Of a stretch of 64,000 bases of DNA, positions 1 through 9,542 are shown in pieces. The stretch is from Alphaproteobacteria bacterium (GTDB taxonomy: Bacteria > Pseudomonadota > Alphaproteobacteria > CACIAM-22H2): positions 576,001 through 640,000 of the forward strand of contig JAFKFM010000007.1 of NCBI GenBank assembly GCA_017308135.1. Direction: 5' to 3'. The notes under the pieces were generated by a model. The model saw only the letters and a program-made list of their open reading frames with translations. It did no database searches and was not told where the DNA came from. A program made the translations under genes and the position numbers. Positions within the stretch are counted from its first letter, which is position 1, and every line of letters begins with the position of its first letter.

Positions 1-754
1 TGTCCGTTTCTTCCAGATCCGATCCTTCGTCGGCTGGGACAACTATGCGCGCGTCGTCACCTCGCCCGAGGTTCTGGGAAGCCTCGCTGCGACGGCGATC
101 TTCGCCTTCTTCTCGCTGATATTGACCTTCGCATTGGGATTCGCATTGGCGTTGTGGCTGGAGCGCGACGGACGTTCGGCCACACTGATGCGCGCGATCG
201 TGCTCGTTCCCTACATGATCGCGATGCTCGTCGGCTCAATGCTTCTCAAATGGCTCTTCTCCCAGGAAGCGGGATTGTCGCAACTCGCCCTTGGGCCTTT
301 AGGCATGGGCGATGTATCGATCCTCGCCAATCCCAAATCCGCGATGGCGGCGCTGGTGTTCAACGCGATGTGGCGCGATGCGGCTTTCGCGATGATCATG
401 TTGCTCGCCGGCCTTAAAAGCATACCGCCATCTCTGCATCTGGCCGCGCGCGTGGACGGCGCCGATGCGTGGATGCGCTTCCGGCGCATCACGCTGCCGC
501 TGCTGCGTATCCCCATCCTGATCACGGTCGTCCGGCTGCTGATCCACTTCGTCAACATCCTGACGTTTCCACTGATCTTAACGGGCGGCGGGCCGGGCAA
601 TTCAACCGAGGTGGTGGTGCTGCGCATGTTCCGCCTCGGCTTCCAGGACCACATTCTGGGCCCGGCCAACGCGCTGGCGATCCTGGTGTTCCTCGCCAAT
701 CTGGCGCTGGTCGCGATGCTGCTTCTGTTGTTTCGCCGCGCGGGGAGGCTCTGA
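1..754 (+). CDS. Sugar-type ABC transporter permease (5' end outside window)
   Basis: Inner-membrane permease of a binding-protein-dependent importer of the MalF/UgpA class. The frame is open from base 2, so the N-terminus, and probably the binding-protein gene, lie to the left of the window. About 250 residues are visible, with several hydrophobic spans and, near bases 440-510, the cytoplasmic EAA-type loop (AARVDGADAW followed by ITLP) that docks on the ATPase. It ends two bases before the ATG of the second permease, so the two are almost certainly co-translated. The substrate cannot be read from this protein; the ATPase class downstream points to a sugar, polyol or glycerol-phosphate-like compound. 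The family is clear, the substrate unknown. Confidence 0.87.
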   Translation, partial: VRFFQIRSFVGWDNYARVVTSPEVLGSLAATAIFAFFSLILTFALGFALALWLERDGRSATLMRAIVLVPYMIAMLVGSMLLKWLFSQEAGLSQLALGPLGMGDVSILANPKSAMAALVFNAMWRDAAFAMIMLLAGLKSIPPSLHLAARVDGADAWMRFRRITLPLLRIPILITVVRLLIHFVNILTFPLILTGGGPGNSTEVVVLRMFRLGFQDHILGPANALAILVFLANLALVAMLLLLFRRAGRL

Positions 755-756
755 TA

Positions 757-1596
757 ATGACCGACGTTTTCGCGCATGCTTTGCGCCGTAAGGCGGCACG
801 CCTCGCGGTCAACGCGCTGATCGGATTGTTCGCGCTGCTGCCGATCCTGTGGGGTTTTCTGTCGTCGCTGAAGCCGACCGATAAGATCGTCGAGTTTCCG
901 CCGCGCCTACTGCCCGAGAATCCGACGCTTGAGCATTACGTGCGTATCTTCGCCGACAACGCAGCCTATTTCATCGCCAACAGTATCGCCGTCTCGGCCG
1001 CAAGCGTCCTCCTGACGTTGGCGCTGGGAGCGCTTGCCGGATATGCGATCGCGCGCTTCCGATTTCCCGGCCGCGACACGTTGATGGTCTCGACCGTTGC
1101 GGTCATGTCGATCCCGATCGCCTCGTTGCTCGTGCCCACATTTACGCTCCTCAGCGCCACCGGTCTCGCCGATACGCGCCTGGGGCTCGTGTTGCTCTAT
1201 TCGGCCTACCAGCTGCCGGTCGTCGTGTGGATGCTCTACGGTTATTTCCTATCGCTGCCGGTGGAGGTGGAGAACGCCGCGCGCGTCGACGGCTGCTCGC
1301 CGACGCGCACCCTGTTCAAGGTCGTGCTGCCGCTTTCGAAACCCGGCTTGGTCGCGGCGGGTTTGTTCGTGCTGGTCTTCGCTTGGAACGACTTCGTCGT
1401 CGCGGTGACGATGACGTCGAGTGAGACCGCGCGAACCTTCCCCGTGGCGATCTATTTCTATCTCGGCTTCTACGGCCGGGAATGGGGCCCGCTTTTGGCG
1501 GCGTCCATCGTCTCGATCGTGCCCATCGTCGCGATCTTCGTGTTTCTCCAGCGGCATTTCGTCTCCGGTTTGACCGGCGGCGGCGTGAAGGGTTGA
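757..1596 (+). CDS. Sugar-type ABC transporter permease, second subunit
   Basis: Second membrane subunit (MalG/UgpE class, 279 residues) of the importer begun upstream. Its ATG lies two bases after the preceding TGA; the open frame extends further left, but that extension is only the shadow of the first permease. It has a first membrane span within residues 15-35, about six spans overall, and the conserved cytoplasmic loop NAARVDGCSP followed by VVLP near residue 175, which contacts the ATPase. The length is normal for the family. The ATPase gene starts three bases after the stop. The three genes form the transport part of one operon that continues into two flavin oxidoreductases. Confidence 0.9.
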   Translation: MTDVFAHALRRKAARLAVNALIGLFALLPILWGFLSSLKPTDKIVEFPPRLLPENPTLEHYVRIFADNAAYFIANSIAVSAASVLLTLALGALAGYAIARFRFPGRDTLMVSTVAVMSIPIASLLVPTFTLLSATGLADTRLGLVLLYSAYQLPVVVWMLYGYFLSLPVEVENAARVDGCSPTRTLFKVVLPLSKPGLVAAGLFVLVFAWNDFVVAVTMTSSETARTFPVAIYFYLGFYGREWGPLLAASIVSIVPIVAIFVFLQRHFVSGLTGGGVKG

Positions 1597-1599
1597 GCC

Positions 1600-2694
1600 A
1601 TGTCGGCTGTACGTTTCAGCGGCGTCTCCAAAAACTACGGCCCCGTCGTTGCGTTGGCGGGTCTCGATCTCGACGTGGCGGAGGGCGAGTTCCTGTCGCT
1701 GCTGGGCCCGTCGGGCTCGGGCAAGTCGACGACACTAGGCTTGCTCGCGGGCTTGATCGACGCCGACGGCGGCAAAATCGAGATCGCCGGACGCGACGTA
1801 ACGGCGCTCCCGCCCGAAAAGCGCGATCTGGCGATGGTGTTCCAGAACTACGCGCTCTATCCGCATCTCACGGTGATGGAGAACATTGCCTTCCCGCTGG
1901 AGGCGCGCAAACCCAAGCCCGACGCCGGCGAAATCCGTCGCAAGGTCGAGGCGGTCGCGCAGGCGCTGGGTATCGGCGCGCTGCTCGCGCGCTATCCGCG
2001 CGAGATTTCGGGCGGCCAGCAGCAGCGTGTGGCGCTGGGCCGCGCGATGGTACGCGACCCCAAAGTGTTCCTGCTGGACGAGCCGCTGTCCAATCTCGAC
2101 GCGCGCTTGCGCATCCGCATGCGCCGGGACCTCAAGGCGCTGCACGCCCAGCTCGGCTCGACCATCGTCTATGTGACGCACGATCAGTCGGAGGCGATGA
2201 CGCTGTCGTCGCGCATCGCGATCTTCAATCACGGCAAGCTGCAGCAGGTCGCTCCGCCCGCCGAGATTTACGACCGGCCCGCCAATGCCTTCGTCGCGAA
2301 CTTCGTCGGCGATCGCGAGATGAACTTCCTCGACGGCGAGCTCGGCGTTCAAGGCGGCGTCCCGCGTTTCGTGTGCGCGGGCGGTTCCGTTGCGCTCCAT
2401 CCGTCGGCGGCCGTGCTCGGCGGCGGAAAGCTTAGGATGGGCGTGCGCGCCGAGGCGATCGCGCCCGGCCGCGACAAGGGCGATCTGCGCGGAACGGTGG
2501 CACTCGCCGAGCTTGCCGGACCGGATCTGTTTTTGACCGTGCGCCTCGCCGAGGGCGCCGAGATCGTTGCGCGCGCCGATCCGCGCGAATTCACGGCGCG
2601 CGAGGGGGAGGCGGTGTCGCTCGCCTTCGATCCCGCGCGCATTCACTTGTTCGACGCTGAAACCGGAATCGCCCGCCATCACGGCGCGGCCTGA
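1600..2694 (+). CDS. ABC transporter ATPase, MalK/UgpC class
   Basis: Energy-coupling ATPase (364 residues) of the sugar-type importer, acting as a dimer on the cytoplasmic face. Walker A GPSGSGKST is at residues 36-44, the signature ISGGQQQR near 134, Walker B FLLDEP near 155, and the switch histidine in VTHDQSEA near 190. The last 120 residues form the OB-fold/TOBE-type regulatory domain typical of the MalK/UgpC branch, which distinguishes it from amino-acid or nitrate ATPases. It begins three bases after the second permease. Family and role are secure; the transported substrate is not. Confidence 0.92.
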   Translation: MSAVRFSGVSKNYGPVVALAGLDLDVAEGEFLSLLGPSGSGKSTTLGLLAGLIDADGGKIEIAGRDVTALPPEKRDLAMVFQNYALYPHLTVMENIAFPLEARKPKPDAGEIRRKVEAVAQALGIGALLARYPREISGGQQQRVALGRAMVRDPKVFLLDEPLSNLDARLRIRMRRDLKALHAQLGSTIVYVTHDQSEAMTLSSRIAIFNHGKLQQVAPPAEIYDRPANAFVANFVGDREMNFLDGELGVQGGVPRFVCAGGSVALHPSAAVLGGGKLRMGVRAEAIAPGRDKGDLRGTVALAELAGPDLFLTVRLAEGAEIVARADPREFTAREGEAVSLAFDPARIHLFDAETGIARHHGAA

Positions 2695-2725
2695 TCGTTC
2701 CATACCAAGGAGAGACGTTACCCCT

Positions 2726-4132
2726 ATGGCTCAGAAACTCCATCACGCGGAATATGACGTCGTCGTCGTGGGCGGCGGTTGTGCGGGCGTCGCCGCGGCG
2801 ATCAGTGCCGCCAAGAACGGTGCCAAGACGCTGCTGCTCGAAGCGGGCTCGATGATCGGCGGCGAGCTAATCACTGGCCTGCCGGTTGACGGCGCATTGA
2901 ACGCGCGCGGCGAATGGATCGTCGGCGGCGTGCTGAAGGAGATTCTGGACGAGCACGAACGACTGGGCGGCTATATCGGGCCGATCAAGGATTGGCGCCT
3001 GATCTGGTACGTGTGCATCGATCCGGAGATCATGAAGATCGCCGTCGCCAATGTCGTGCGCCGCCACGGCGTGCATGTGTGGATGTACTCCTTCGCCGAA
3101 GACGTGGTGATGGACAATGGCGAAGTGCGCGGCGTGGTCGTGCTCAACAAGCGCCAGCGTACGCTCGTTTCCGCCAAGGTGTTCATCGACTGCTCGGGTG
3201 ATGGCGATGTCGCGATGATGGCGGGCGCCGAGGCGATGATCTCCAACGACAAGGGCGAGTTCCAGCCGCTGACGATGCTGTTCCGCATGTCGGGTGTGGA
3301 TTCCAAGCGCTTGCTCGATTTCTGCGTCGAGGCGCCGGAGAACCTCGCGGTCGGCGAAAGCGAATGGATGGGTTCGGATCTGACGCCGCGCCAATGCGCC
3401 GAGAAGCTTCGCGAACAAGGGCATCCGGCCGTGTTCGTCAAAGGCAACGGCCCGCTGATTCAAGACGGTATCCGTAACGGCGATCTGAAGTACGAGACCG
3501 CCTTGATCGGCATTATCCCGGTATCGGCGGAACGCGGCGAGGTGTCGATCAACACGACGCGAATCGCCAATATCGATGCGACCGATACGGTGAAATTGTC
3601 GGAGGCTTTCAACGGCCTGGTCGATCAGGTGTGGAATTGCGTGGCGTTCATGCGCAAGCGCGTGCCCGGCTTCGAGAACGCGCATTTCTCGGGTCTGGCG
3701 CATCGCTTGGGCATTCGTGAAACGCGCCGCATCGTCGGCGACTACGTGCTGACCGGCGACGACGTGCTGAATGCGCGCAAGCGCGACGACGCGATCGGCA
3801 AGGGCTCCCACCATATCGACATCCATCAGGACGGCATCAAGCAAGTCCGCATCCCGGTGAAGCACGGCGGATCCTACGACATGCCCTACGACATGCTGCT
3901 GACCAAGAGCTTGAAGAACGTCTATATCGCCGGGCGTTGCATGTCGGCCGATCGCGAAGGCCACGGCTCTGCGCGCGTCATGGGGCCATGCATGGCGCAG
4001 GGCGAAGCGGCGGGCTTGGGGGCGGTGATCAGCCTGCGCGGCAACGATCCGGGCAATATCCGCAGCGTGCCGGTGCGCCAGTTGCGTGAAGGTCTCGCGG
4101 CGCAAGGGGCGATTCTGTCCGGCACGCATTAA
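2726..4132 (+). CDS. FAD-dependent oxidoreductase (FAD_oxidored family)
   Basis: Cytoplasmic flavoprotein of 468 residues. The dinucleotide-binding motif GGGCAG is at residues 16-21, followed by the Glu (LLLEAGS) that would bind the FAD ribose. The C-terminal part carries the family block GRCMSADREGHGSAR then GPCMAQGEAAG near residues 405-430. The ATG at 2726 is chosen because AAGGAGAG lies just upstream; the frame is open further left only as overlap with the ATPase gene. It shares the ABC operon, so it probably oxidises the imported compound or a derivative of it. This family is poorly characterised and no substrate can be assigned. Confidence 0.82.
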   Translation: MAQKLHHAEYDVVVVGGGCAGVAAAISAAKNGAKTLLLEAGSMIGGELITGLPVDGALNARGEWIVGGVLKEILDEHERLGGYIGPIKDWRLIWYVCIDPEIMKIAVANVVRRHGVHVWMYSFAEDVVMDNGEVRGVVVLNKRQRTLVSAKVFIDCSGDGDVAMMAGAEAMISNDKGEFQPLTMLFRMSGVDSKRLLDFCVEAPENLAVGESEWMGSDLTPRQCAEKLREQGHPAVFVKGNGPLIQDGIRNGDLKYETALIGIIPVSAERGEVSINTTRIANIDATDTVKLSEAFNGLVDQVWNCVAFMRKRVPGFENAHFSGLAHRLGIRETRRIVGDYVLTGDDVLNARKRDDAIGKGSHHIDIHQDGIKQVRIPVKHGGSYDMPYDMLLTKSLKNVYIAGRCMSADREGHGSARVMGPCMAQGEAAGLGAVISLRGNDPGNIRSVPVRQLREGLAAQGAILSGTH

Positions 4133-4136
4133 CACG

Positions 4137-5819
4137 ATGGACGCAGCACACGGTGCTAGCCGCGTCGATTTCGTGATCGTCGGCGGCGGGGCGGCGGGCA
4201 GCGTGCTCGCCGCCCGGCTTTCCGAAGACCCGCGCCGGCGCATCGTGCTGGTCGAGGCGGGGCCCGATCTCGATCCCGAGCGTCGCCCAGACCTGACCGA
4301 TACCTATGGCGGGCGTGCCTTTGTCGATCCGGCCTATTTCTGGCCGGGGTTGCGCGCGCGCCACGCCGTCGGCGGGCCGGAGCATGCGTTCAAGCAAGGC
4401 ATGCTGCTGGGCGGTGGATCGACGATCAACGGCCAGATTTCGCTACGGGGCGCGCCCGCCGACTACGATCATTGGGCGGTCGCGGGCGCCAAAGGTTGGG
4501 GCTGGGATTCGGTTCTGCCGTTCTTCCGCAAGCTCGAAACCGATCTTGATTTCGGCGGACCGCTGCACGGCGACGCGGGACCGATCAAGATCAGGCGCGC
4601 GCCGCCCGAGACCTGGGATGCGGCGACGCTTGCCTATATGCGTGCATGGTCACAGCTCGGCCATAAGCGCCTCGACGATCTCAACGGCCCGTTCGGCGAT
4701 GGGTATGGCGCGCTGCCGTTCAGCAATGACGGACAGCTGCGTCATTCCGCCTCGCGTGCCTATCTGACCGACGCGGTCCGTGCGCGGCCCAATCTATCGA
4801 TTGTTGCGAACGCCCGTGTATTGCGCGTCGCGATCGAAAACGGTCGCGCCGCCGGAATCGAGTTTCGCCGTGACGGCGAAACGCGGCGGATCGACGCCGA
4901 TCACGTGATTCTGAGCGCGGGGGCTATCCGCTCGCCGCAATTGCTGATGCTGTCGGGGATCGGGGATCAAGCCGAATTGGCGCGGCACGGGATCGACATC
5001 CGCGCGCATCGACCTGGCGTGGGGCGCAATCTTCAGGACCATCCGATCGTTTCGATTTCGGCCTATGTCGATCCCAAAGCGCGGGGCGTGAAGCCGTCGC
5101 GCGGCGTATCGACCTATCTGCGCTACAGCTCGGGTGTGCCGGATTGCGAGCCATCGGACATGGTGCTGTCGGGAGGTGCACGCTCGATGTGGCACGATGT
5201 GGGCGAGCGCATCTGCTCGCTGCGCGCCTATCTGTGCCTGCCGTACTCGCGCGGCCAACTCACGCTTGCTGCCGCCGATCCGGGCGTCGATCCGATCATC
5301 GATTTCAACGGCATGTCCGATCCACGCGATTCGCGCCGCCTCGTCGAAGGCTTCCGCTTGGTCGCGCATATTCTGGATGGGATGATGCGTCCCGGCGTGG
5401 TGTCGGACGTATTCCCGTCGCGCCTGTCGCCGTTGATCGAGAAACTGAGCAAGCCCACCGCCTTCAACGCGCTGCTGGGAAGTGTCGGCGCGATCGCGAT
5501 GGACGCTTCGGCGACATTGCGACGTTTCGTGATCCGCAATGTCATCACCGACGGCGCGTCGCTTGCAGACATTCTGCGCGACGACGCGACGACCGAATCC
5601 TATATCCGCCAGATCGTCGGCACGTCGTGGCACCCGTCGGGCACGTGCCGGATGGGGGCTGCGGACGATCCCGATGCGGTCGTCGACGCAAGCGGTGCTG
5701 TGATCGGTGTCCGTGGCCTGACGGTAGCCGACGCTTCAATCATGCCGCGCATCGTGCGGACGAACACCAATCTACCGACGCTGATGATCGCCGAGAAGAT
5801 CGCCGCTCGGTTCACATAA
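4137..5819 (+). CDS. GMC-family FAD oxidoreductase (choline-dehydrogenase-like)
   Basis: Flavin-dependent alcohol oxidase/dehydrogenase of 560 residues. FAD-binding GGGAAGSVLAARL begins at residue 16; the GMC signature GGGSTINGQISLRG is near residue 97. The catalytic His is in GTSWHPSGTCRMG near residue 500, and the second active-site residue, Asn, is in RTNTNLPTLM near the end. The ATG sits four bases after the stop of the preceding flavoprotein. GMC enzymes oxidise primary alcohols or sugars to aldehydes or lactones, so in this operon it may act on an imported polyol or sugar; the substrate is inference. The mobile-element scar begins only ten bases after its stop. Confidence 0.88.
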   Translation: MDAAHGASRVDFVIVGGGAAGSVLAARLSEDPRRRIVLVEAGPDLDPERRPDLTDTYGGRAFVDPAYFWPGLRARHAVGGPEHAFKQGMLLGGGSTINGQISLRGAPADYDHWAVAGAKGWGWDSVLPFFRKLETDLDFGGPLHGDAGPIKIRRAPPETWDAATLAYMRAWSQLGHKRLDDLNGPFGDGYGALPFSNDGQLRHSASRAYLTDAVRARPNLSIVANARVLRVAIENGRAAGIEFRRDGETRRIDADHVILSAGAIRSPQLLMLSGIGDQAELARHGIDIRAHRPGVGRNLQDHPIVSISAYVDPKARGVKPSRGVSTYLRYSSGVPDCEPSDMVLSGGARSMWHDVGERICSLRAYLCLPYSRGQLTLAAADPGVDPIIDFNGMSDPRDSRRLVEGFRLVAHILDGMMRPGVVSDVFPSRLSPLIEKLSKPTAFNALLGSVGAIAMDASATLRRFVIRNVITDGASLADILRDDATTESYIRQIVGTSWHPSGTCRMGAADDPDAVVDASGAVIGVRGLTVADASIMPRIVRTNTNLPTLMIAEKIAARFT

Positions 5820-5829
5820 CGGCCGCAAA

Positions 5830-7001
5830 TCAGAACGCTTCAAAATCAAGATCGAGCATCTCGCCTATTTCCGTGACTTTTGAGTCCAGGGCCTCAGCAT
5901 CATTCTTGTCTTGCGTACGATCTTTCCAAAGATGACCGTAGAGATCGGTGGTCGTCAGATAGCTTGAGTGCCCCATGCGTTGCTGGAGGACTTTAGGAGT
6001 CACACCACGTTCAATTTCCAAGCTTGCATACGCATGTCTCAATCCATGCAACGTAATGGCTGGCTTTCCAAACCCTTTCCGAAATTCATAGAAATTTTGA
6101 ACCCCGAACTTTCGCCAGCCGGCAACGTCGAGCTTATCCCACCATCTCTTGGCATGGCCTGCTGTTGAATATATGTCTGAAGCATCGCGTATACGCGATT
6201 GGAGATCGGAACGTCGCGAAATGCGGCAGGCGTTTTGCCGTCACCAATCTTATTGAAAATGTCAGCGCGCTGTCGGATTTGCACATAGTGCGAATCATTG
6301 ATCGACACGACGTTCCGGATCATCAGGCCGCGCGTCTCGGACGGTCGAAGTCCAGCGAATAGCCCTAGCACAGCGACGACGTCCGCGCGGCGAATGTAGT
6401 TCCAGTTGATTTCGTCACCCCACTCAATTCTATCTCGTAAGTCGGAAATCAAAAGCTTCGATGGAACCTTGGCTCGTTCATATCGCCGGATCGATCCGCT
6501 GTCGCGACTGGCGCTGTAGCGTAAATTAGTCAGGGGGTTCTGTTCGATCGCGCCAACATTATGCGCGTAATTCATTAGTCTTTTAAAAGTAGAAAATACA
6601 ACTTTCGCATATCTCGGCGTCAGCTGAGATTTCAGTTCGTCGAGTATCTCGAGACCTTTCATTCGATCGATATAACGTATCATCAAACTGCCAATCTTTG
6701 GCTCGATATGACGCTGAATTTGTCGCTGATAACTGTCGTATGTTGACCGCTCTAGACCTCCCGATTTCTGCTCCAGTACATACGCCGCCGCCACCGCAGA
6801 AAAGGTCAATGGCCTAGCTTGCGCGCCTGAGTTCATCCTTGTTGTACCCGGAGACTCAGCGAATGCGGCCGCTTCGCTTTGGGTTTTGAACTGACGGCGA
6901 AAGCGACGACCTTCGACATACAATTCGACAATCCAAGCGCGACGTATCGCGCCGCTCGCCGTTTTCCAGAGTCTTCGATAGATCGTCATGATGTCCCTCA
7001 T
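5830..7001 (-). pseudogene. Frameshifted tyrosine recombinase (integrase)
   Basis: Phage/island-type integrase broken by a one-base shift near 6175-6185. The upstream frame (start ATG at 6989, or 7001) holds the arm- and core-binding domains and the first catalytic Arg (GLRPSETRGL). After the shift the correct protein continues in another frame with WWDKLDVAGWRKFG, then HGLRHAYAS (catalytic His/Arg) and RMGHSS...TDLYGHLW (catalytic His and Tyr), ending at 5830. Repaired, it would be about 390-400 residues, normal for the family. The N-terminal part resembles the intact integrase at 47740-48903. One missing base explains the break; it could be a real mutation or a sequencing error. It lies between the GMC gene and a tRNA-Lys 3'-half, consistent with an old island. 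Confidence 0.85.
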
Positions 7002-7377
7002 TCCGCTTAGTTACGTTCGCGGCATAAATGATAAGGCTGGGGGACTTAAAATCGCCGTGCGCCGGCGTTAAAATACTGATTTTAATGCGTTATTGCGCGA
7101 CATCTTTCGGCCTGCACGGCGTGAGATAACGCATCGTTGTGCCAAGGAGTAACGTATTGGCCAGCCCTGGGTTGGGGGGCGCGGGAAGCCATAATATGGA
7201 CATCTGTAAGCAGTGCGACTTGGGCGCATATCGGCCTAACAACCTAGCAAGTCGACTGAGTTTGAATCCGTAGTGACGCAAGCGCGTCTCGAATGTGCCC
7301 GATCGGAGAAGGCGTGACCATTCGCATCTCTATCGCCCGGCTGAAACAGCGCCCGAACTTCCGGTGTTAGAGCTTCT
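7002..7377. other. Intergenic stretch in integrase scar
   Basis: About 376 bases upstream of the integrase remnant. It has lower GC than the surrounding operons. I see no convincing gene, RNA or long palindrome. It probably contains the old integrase promoter. Confidence 0.4.
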
Positions 7378-7590
7378 CTAGATCCGCGCTCGCCGCTTCG
7401 CGATCTGACGGTCGATCAGCGCTAGCGTCTCCGGCCGTGTCATCCGCGTAGCTAGCGCTGCCATCGGGCTTTCCAATCCCGGTGGGGCGAACGGAAGGCA
7501 TTCCAGCGGATCCTTGGCCAAATTTTCAAGCGGCTTATCGTCAGGTAAAGCAGGCCGGCTCTTAGGTTTCGAACTCGGATCTTTGGACAT
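7378..7590 (-). CDS. Small hypothetical protein in mobile-element scar
   Basis: Possible 70-residue protein. The start at 7590 is supported by GGAG ten bases upstream on the minus strand. It is charged, Pro-rich at the N-terminus (SKDPSSKPKSRP) and ends in a basic tail (RQIAKRRARI). There is no membrane span or recognisable domain. The position beside a decayed integrase would suit an accessory element gene such as an excisionase-like or hypothetical cargo protein, but nothing in the sequence proves that. It could also be a chance open frame. Confidence 0.35.
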   Translation of the reverse strand: MSKDPSSKPKSRPALPDDKPLENLAKDPLECLPFAPPGLESPMAALATRMTRPETLALIDRQIAKRRARI

Positions 7591-7949
<359 letters not shown>

Positions 7950-7962
7950 CCCGACGAACAAA

Positions 7963-7990
7963 GGCCCCGGTTACCGACCGGGGCCATTTT
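7963..7990 (+). terminator. Rho-independent terminator after tRNA-Lys remnant
   Basis: Perfect 8-bp stem GGCCCCGG / CCGGGGCC (7963-7970 and 7978-7985) with a 7-base loop, followed by ATTTTC. It lies 18 bases after the tRNA CCA end, as expected for the terminator of an original tRNA transcript. It also faces the 3' end of the minus-strand flavin reductase gene, so it may work in both directions. Confidence 0.75.
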
Positions 7991-8012
7991 CATTGGAACG
8001 TTTCGTCCGCCT

Positions 8013-8534
8013 CTATGCGCGAGGGGCGGCGGCGCGCGGCGGCAATGCATGGAAGCTGCGATCGAAATAGATCAGGCTTTGACCGAGATCGGCCTTGGCG
8101 ATGCCCACCACCCGCGCGATCACCACGCTATGCGTGCCGACCATGTGGCGTTCGATCACCCGGCAATCGAAACCCGCCGTGGCGCTTTTCAGTAGCGGGG
8201 CGCCCGTCACCAGCGTCGTCCACGCATCCGCCGCGAAGCGTTCCTCGGGTGCGATACCCGGCTTGCCGAAGCGCATCGCCAGATCTTCGTGCCCTTGGCC
8301 CAACACGTTCACGCATAAGGCGCCGTTGCCGACGATCACGTCATGCGCGCTGGAACTGCGGTTGACGCAGACCAGCAGCGTGGGCGGTGTGTCGGTCACA
8401 CTGCACACGGCCGAGGCGGTGATGCCATGCTTACCCGAAGGGCCGTCGGTGGTGACGATATTGACCGCAGCACCCAGGCGCGACATGCCCGCCCGGAACG
8501 CATCGATCGAAACGGCGGGATCGGCTTCGCCCAT
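8013..8534 (-). CDS. Flavin reductase domain protein (HpaC/DIM6-NTAB family)
   Basis: NAD(P)H:flavin oxidoreductase, 173 residues, the normal size for the reductase component of two-component monooxygenases. The N-terminal FRAGMSRLGAAVNIVTTDG and the following HGITASAVCSVTDTPPTLLV are the family's flavin-binding region; GTHSVVIARV near residue 135 is the conserved His block. It is the last gene of a minus-strand operon, five bases after the Gfo/Idh/MocA gene. The likely partner is the FMN-dependent (luciferase-like) monooxygenase encoded divergently at 12723, to which it would supply reduced flavin; that pairing is inference from context. Confidence 0.85.
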   Translation of the reverse strand: MGEADPAVSIDAFRAGMSRLGAAVNIVTTDGPSGKHGITASAVCSVTDTPPTLLVCVNRSSSAHDVIVGNGALCVNVLGQGHEDLAMRFGKPGIAPEERFAADAWTTLVTGAPLLKSATAGFDCRVIERHMVGTHSVVIARVVGIAKADLGQSLIYFDRSFHALPPRAAAPRA

Positions 8535-8539
8535 CGCGA

Positions 8540-9538
8540 TCAGCCCGCGACCGTTTCGACCGTGCCGCCGTTGCGTGCCGAAGCGAACACGGCTTCGAGG
8601 GCCGCGATCGTGCCGGTCAGTTCGGCATCGGTGACGGGATAGGGCGCCTTGCCGGCGACCGCGTCGGCGAAGGCTTCGAGATTGACCAGCACGGCCGGGG
8701 CGGCGGCGAAATCGCGCGATACGCGCTTTTCCCCGCGCAGGCAGGTCGTCATCGTCCAGCCTTCCGAGGCTTCGGGATGCGCCTTGTCGACGACCTCCGC
8801 CCAGCCTTTGTTGCCGTAAAGCGCGAAGCGCCCGACGAACGGTGTGGCCAGCATCGCGCTGATCAGGGCATTCGCACCGCTGGCGAAATTGACCATCACG
8901 CCCAGCGTGTCGCCGTTGCGCAATTGGCTGCCGAGCTGGGCGACATTCGCCACCACGCGGCGCGCGGGGCCGAGCAAGCTCACCGAAAGATCGAGCAGAT
9001 GGATGCCCGTCGCCGTCATCGGCCCGGCGGGCGCGTTATCGGCCGACAGGCGCCAATTATCGGCGGGCAGGCTCAGGAATTTGTCCTGGCTGAAATTCGC
9101 TTCGATCTGCAACGGCGTGCCCAGCGTGCCGTCGCTCAGCAGCTTGCGCAGCTCCAAAATCGGCGGTTCGAAGCGGCGTTCATGCCCGATGCCGAGCACC
9201 AGCTTGGCGTTCCGGCACGCGGTGACGCATTCGACCGCATGCGTGCGGGTCAGCGCCAGCGGCTTTTCGCAGAACACATGCTTGCCGGCCGCGACGGCCG
9301 CCAAGATTTGCTTGCGATGCTGGGCGTGCGGCGTGCACAGAATGACCGCCTGCACGGCGGGATCGGCGAGCGCGTCGGCATAGTTCGTCGAGAACGCGGC
9401 GCCGAGCGGACGCACGATCGCTTCGCCGGCCGGATCGATATCGACCGCGCGCACGAGGCGCAGTTTGGGGCTTTCGGCGATCAATCTCGCCATGATCTTG
9501 CCCCACCAGCCCAGACCGATCAGTGCAACGGAAGTCAT
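8540..9538 (-). CDS. Gfo/Idh/MocA-family NAD(P)-dependent oxidoreductase
   Basis: 332-residue two-domain dehydrogenase. The Rossmann motif IGLGWWGK is at residues 7-14, and the family EKP motif (VFCEKPLALTRTHA) is near residue 95, where the Lys assists hydride transfer. The C-terminal alpha/beta domain runs from about residue 125. Members act on sugars, inositols and related polyols, or as dihydrodiol dehydrogenases. It sits four bases from the hydrolase gene upstream and five from the flavin reductase downstream, so all belong to one operon. The substrate cannot be told from sequence. Confidence 0.87.
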   Translation of the reverse strand: MTSVALIGLGWWGKIMARLIAESPKLRLVRAVDIDPAGEAIVRPLGAAFSTNYADALADPAVQAVILCTPHAQHRKQILAAVAAGKHVFCEKPLALTRTHAVECVTACRNAKLVLGIGHERRFEPPILELRKLLSDGTLGTPLQIEANFSQDKFLSLPADNWRLSADNAPAGPMTATGIHLLDLSVSLLGPARRVVANVAQLGSQLRNGDTLGVMVNFASGANALISAMLATPFVGRFALYGNKGWAEVVDKAHPEASEGWTMTTCLRGEKRVSRDFAAAPAVLVNLEAFADAVAGKAPYPVTDAELTGTIAALEAVFASARNGGTVETVAG

Positions 9539-9542
9539 GCGT

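Noticed and set aside
7090..7281. A 63-residue minus-strand frame upstream of the broken integrase.
   Set aside because: No RBS, no conserved feature; probably chance.
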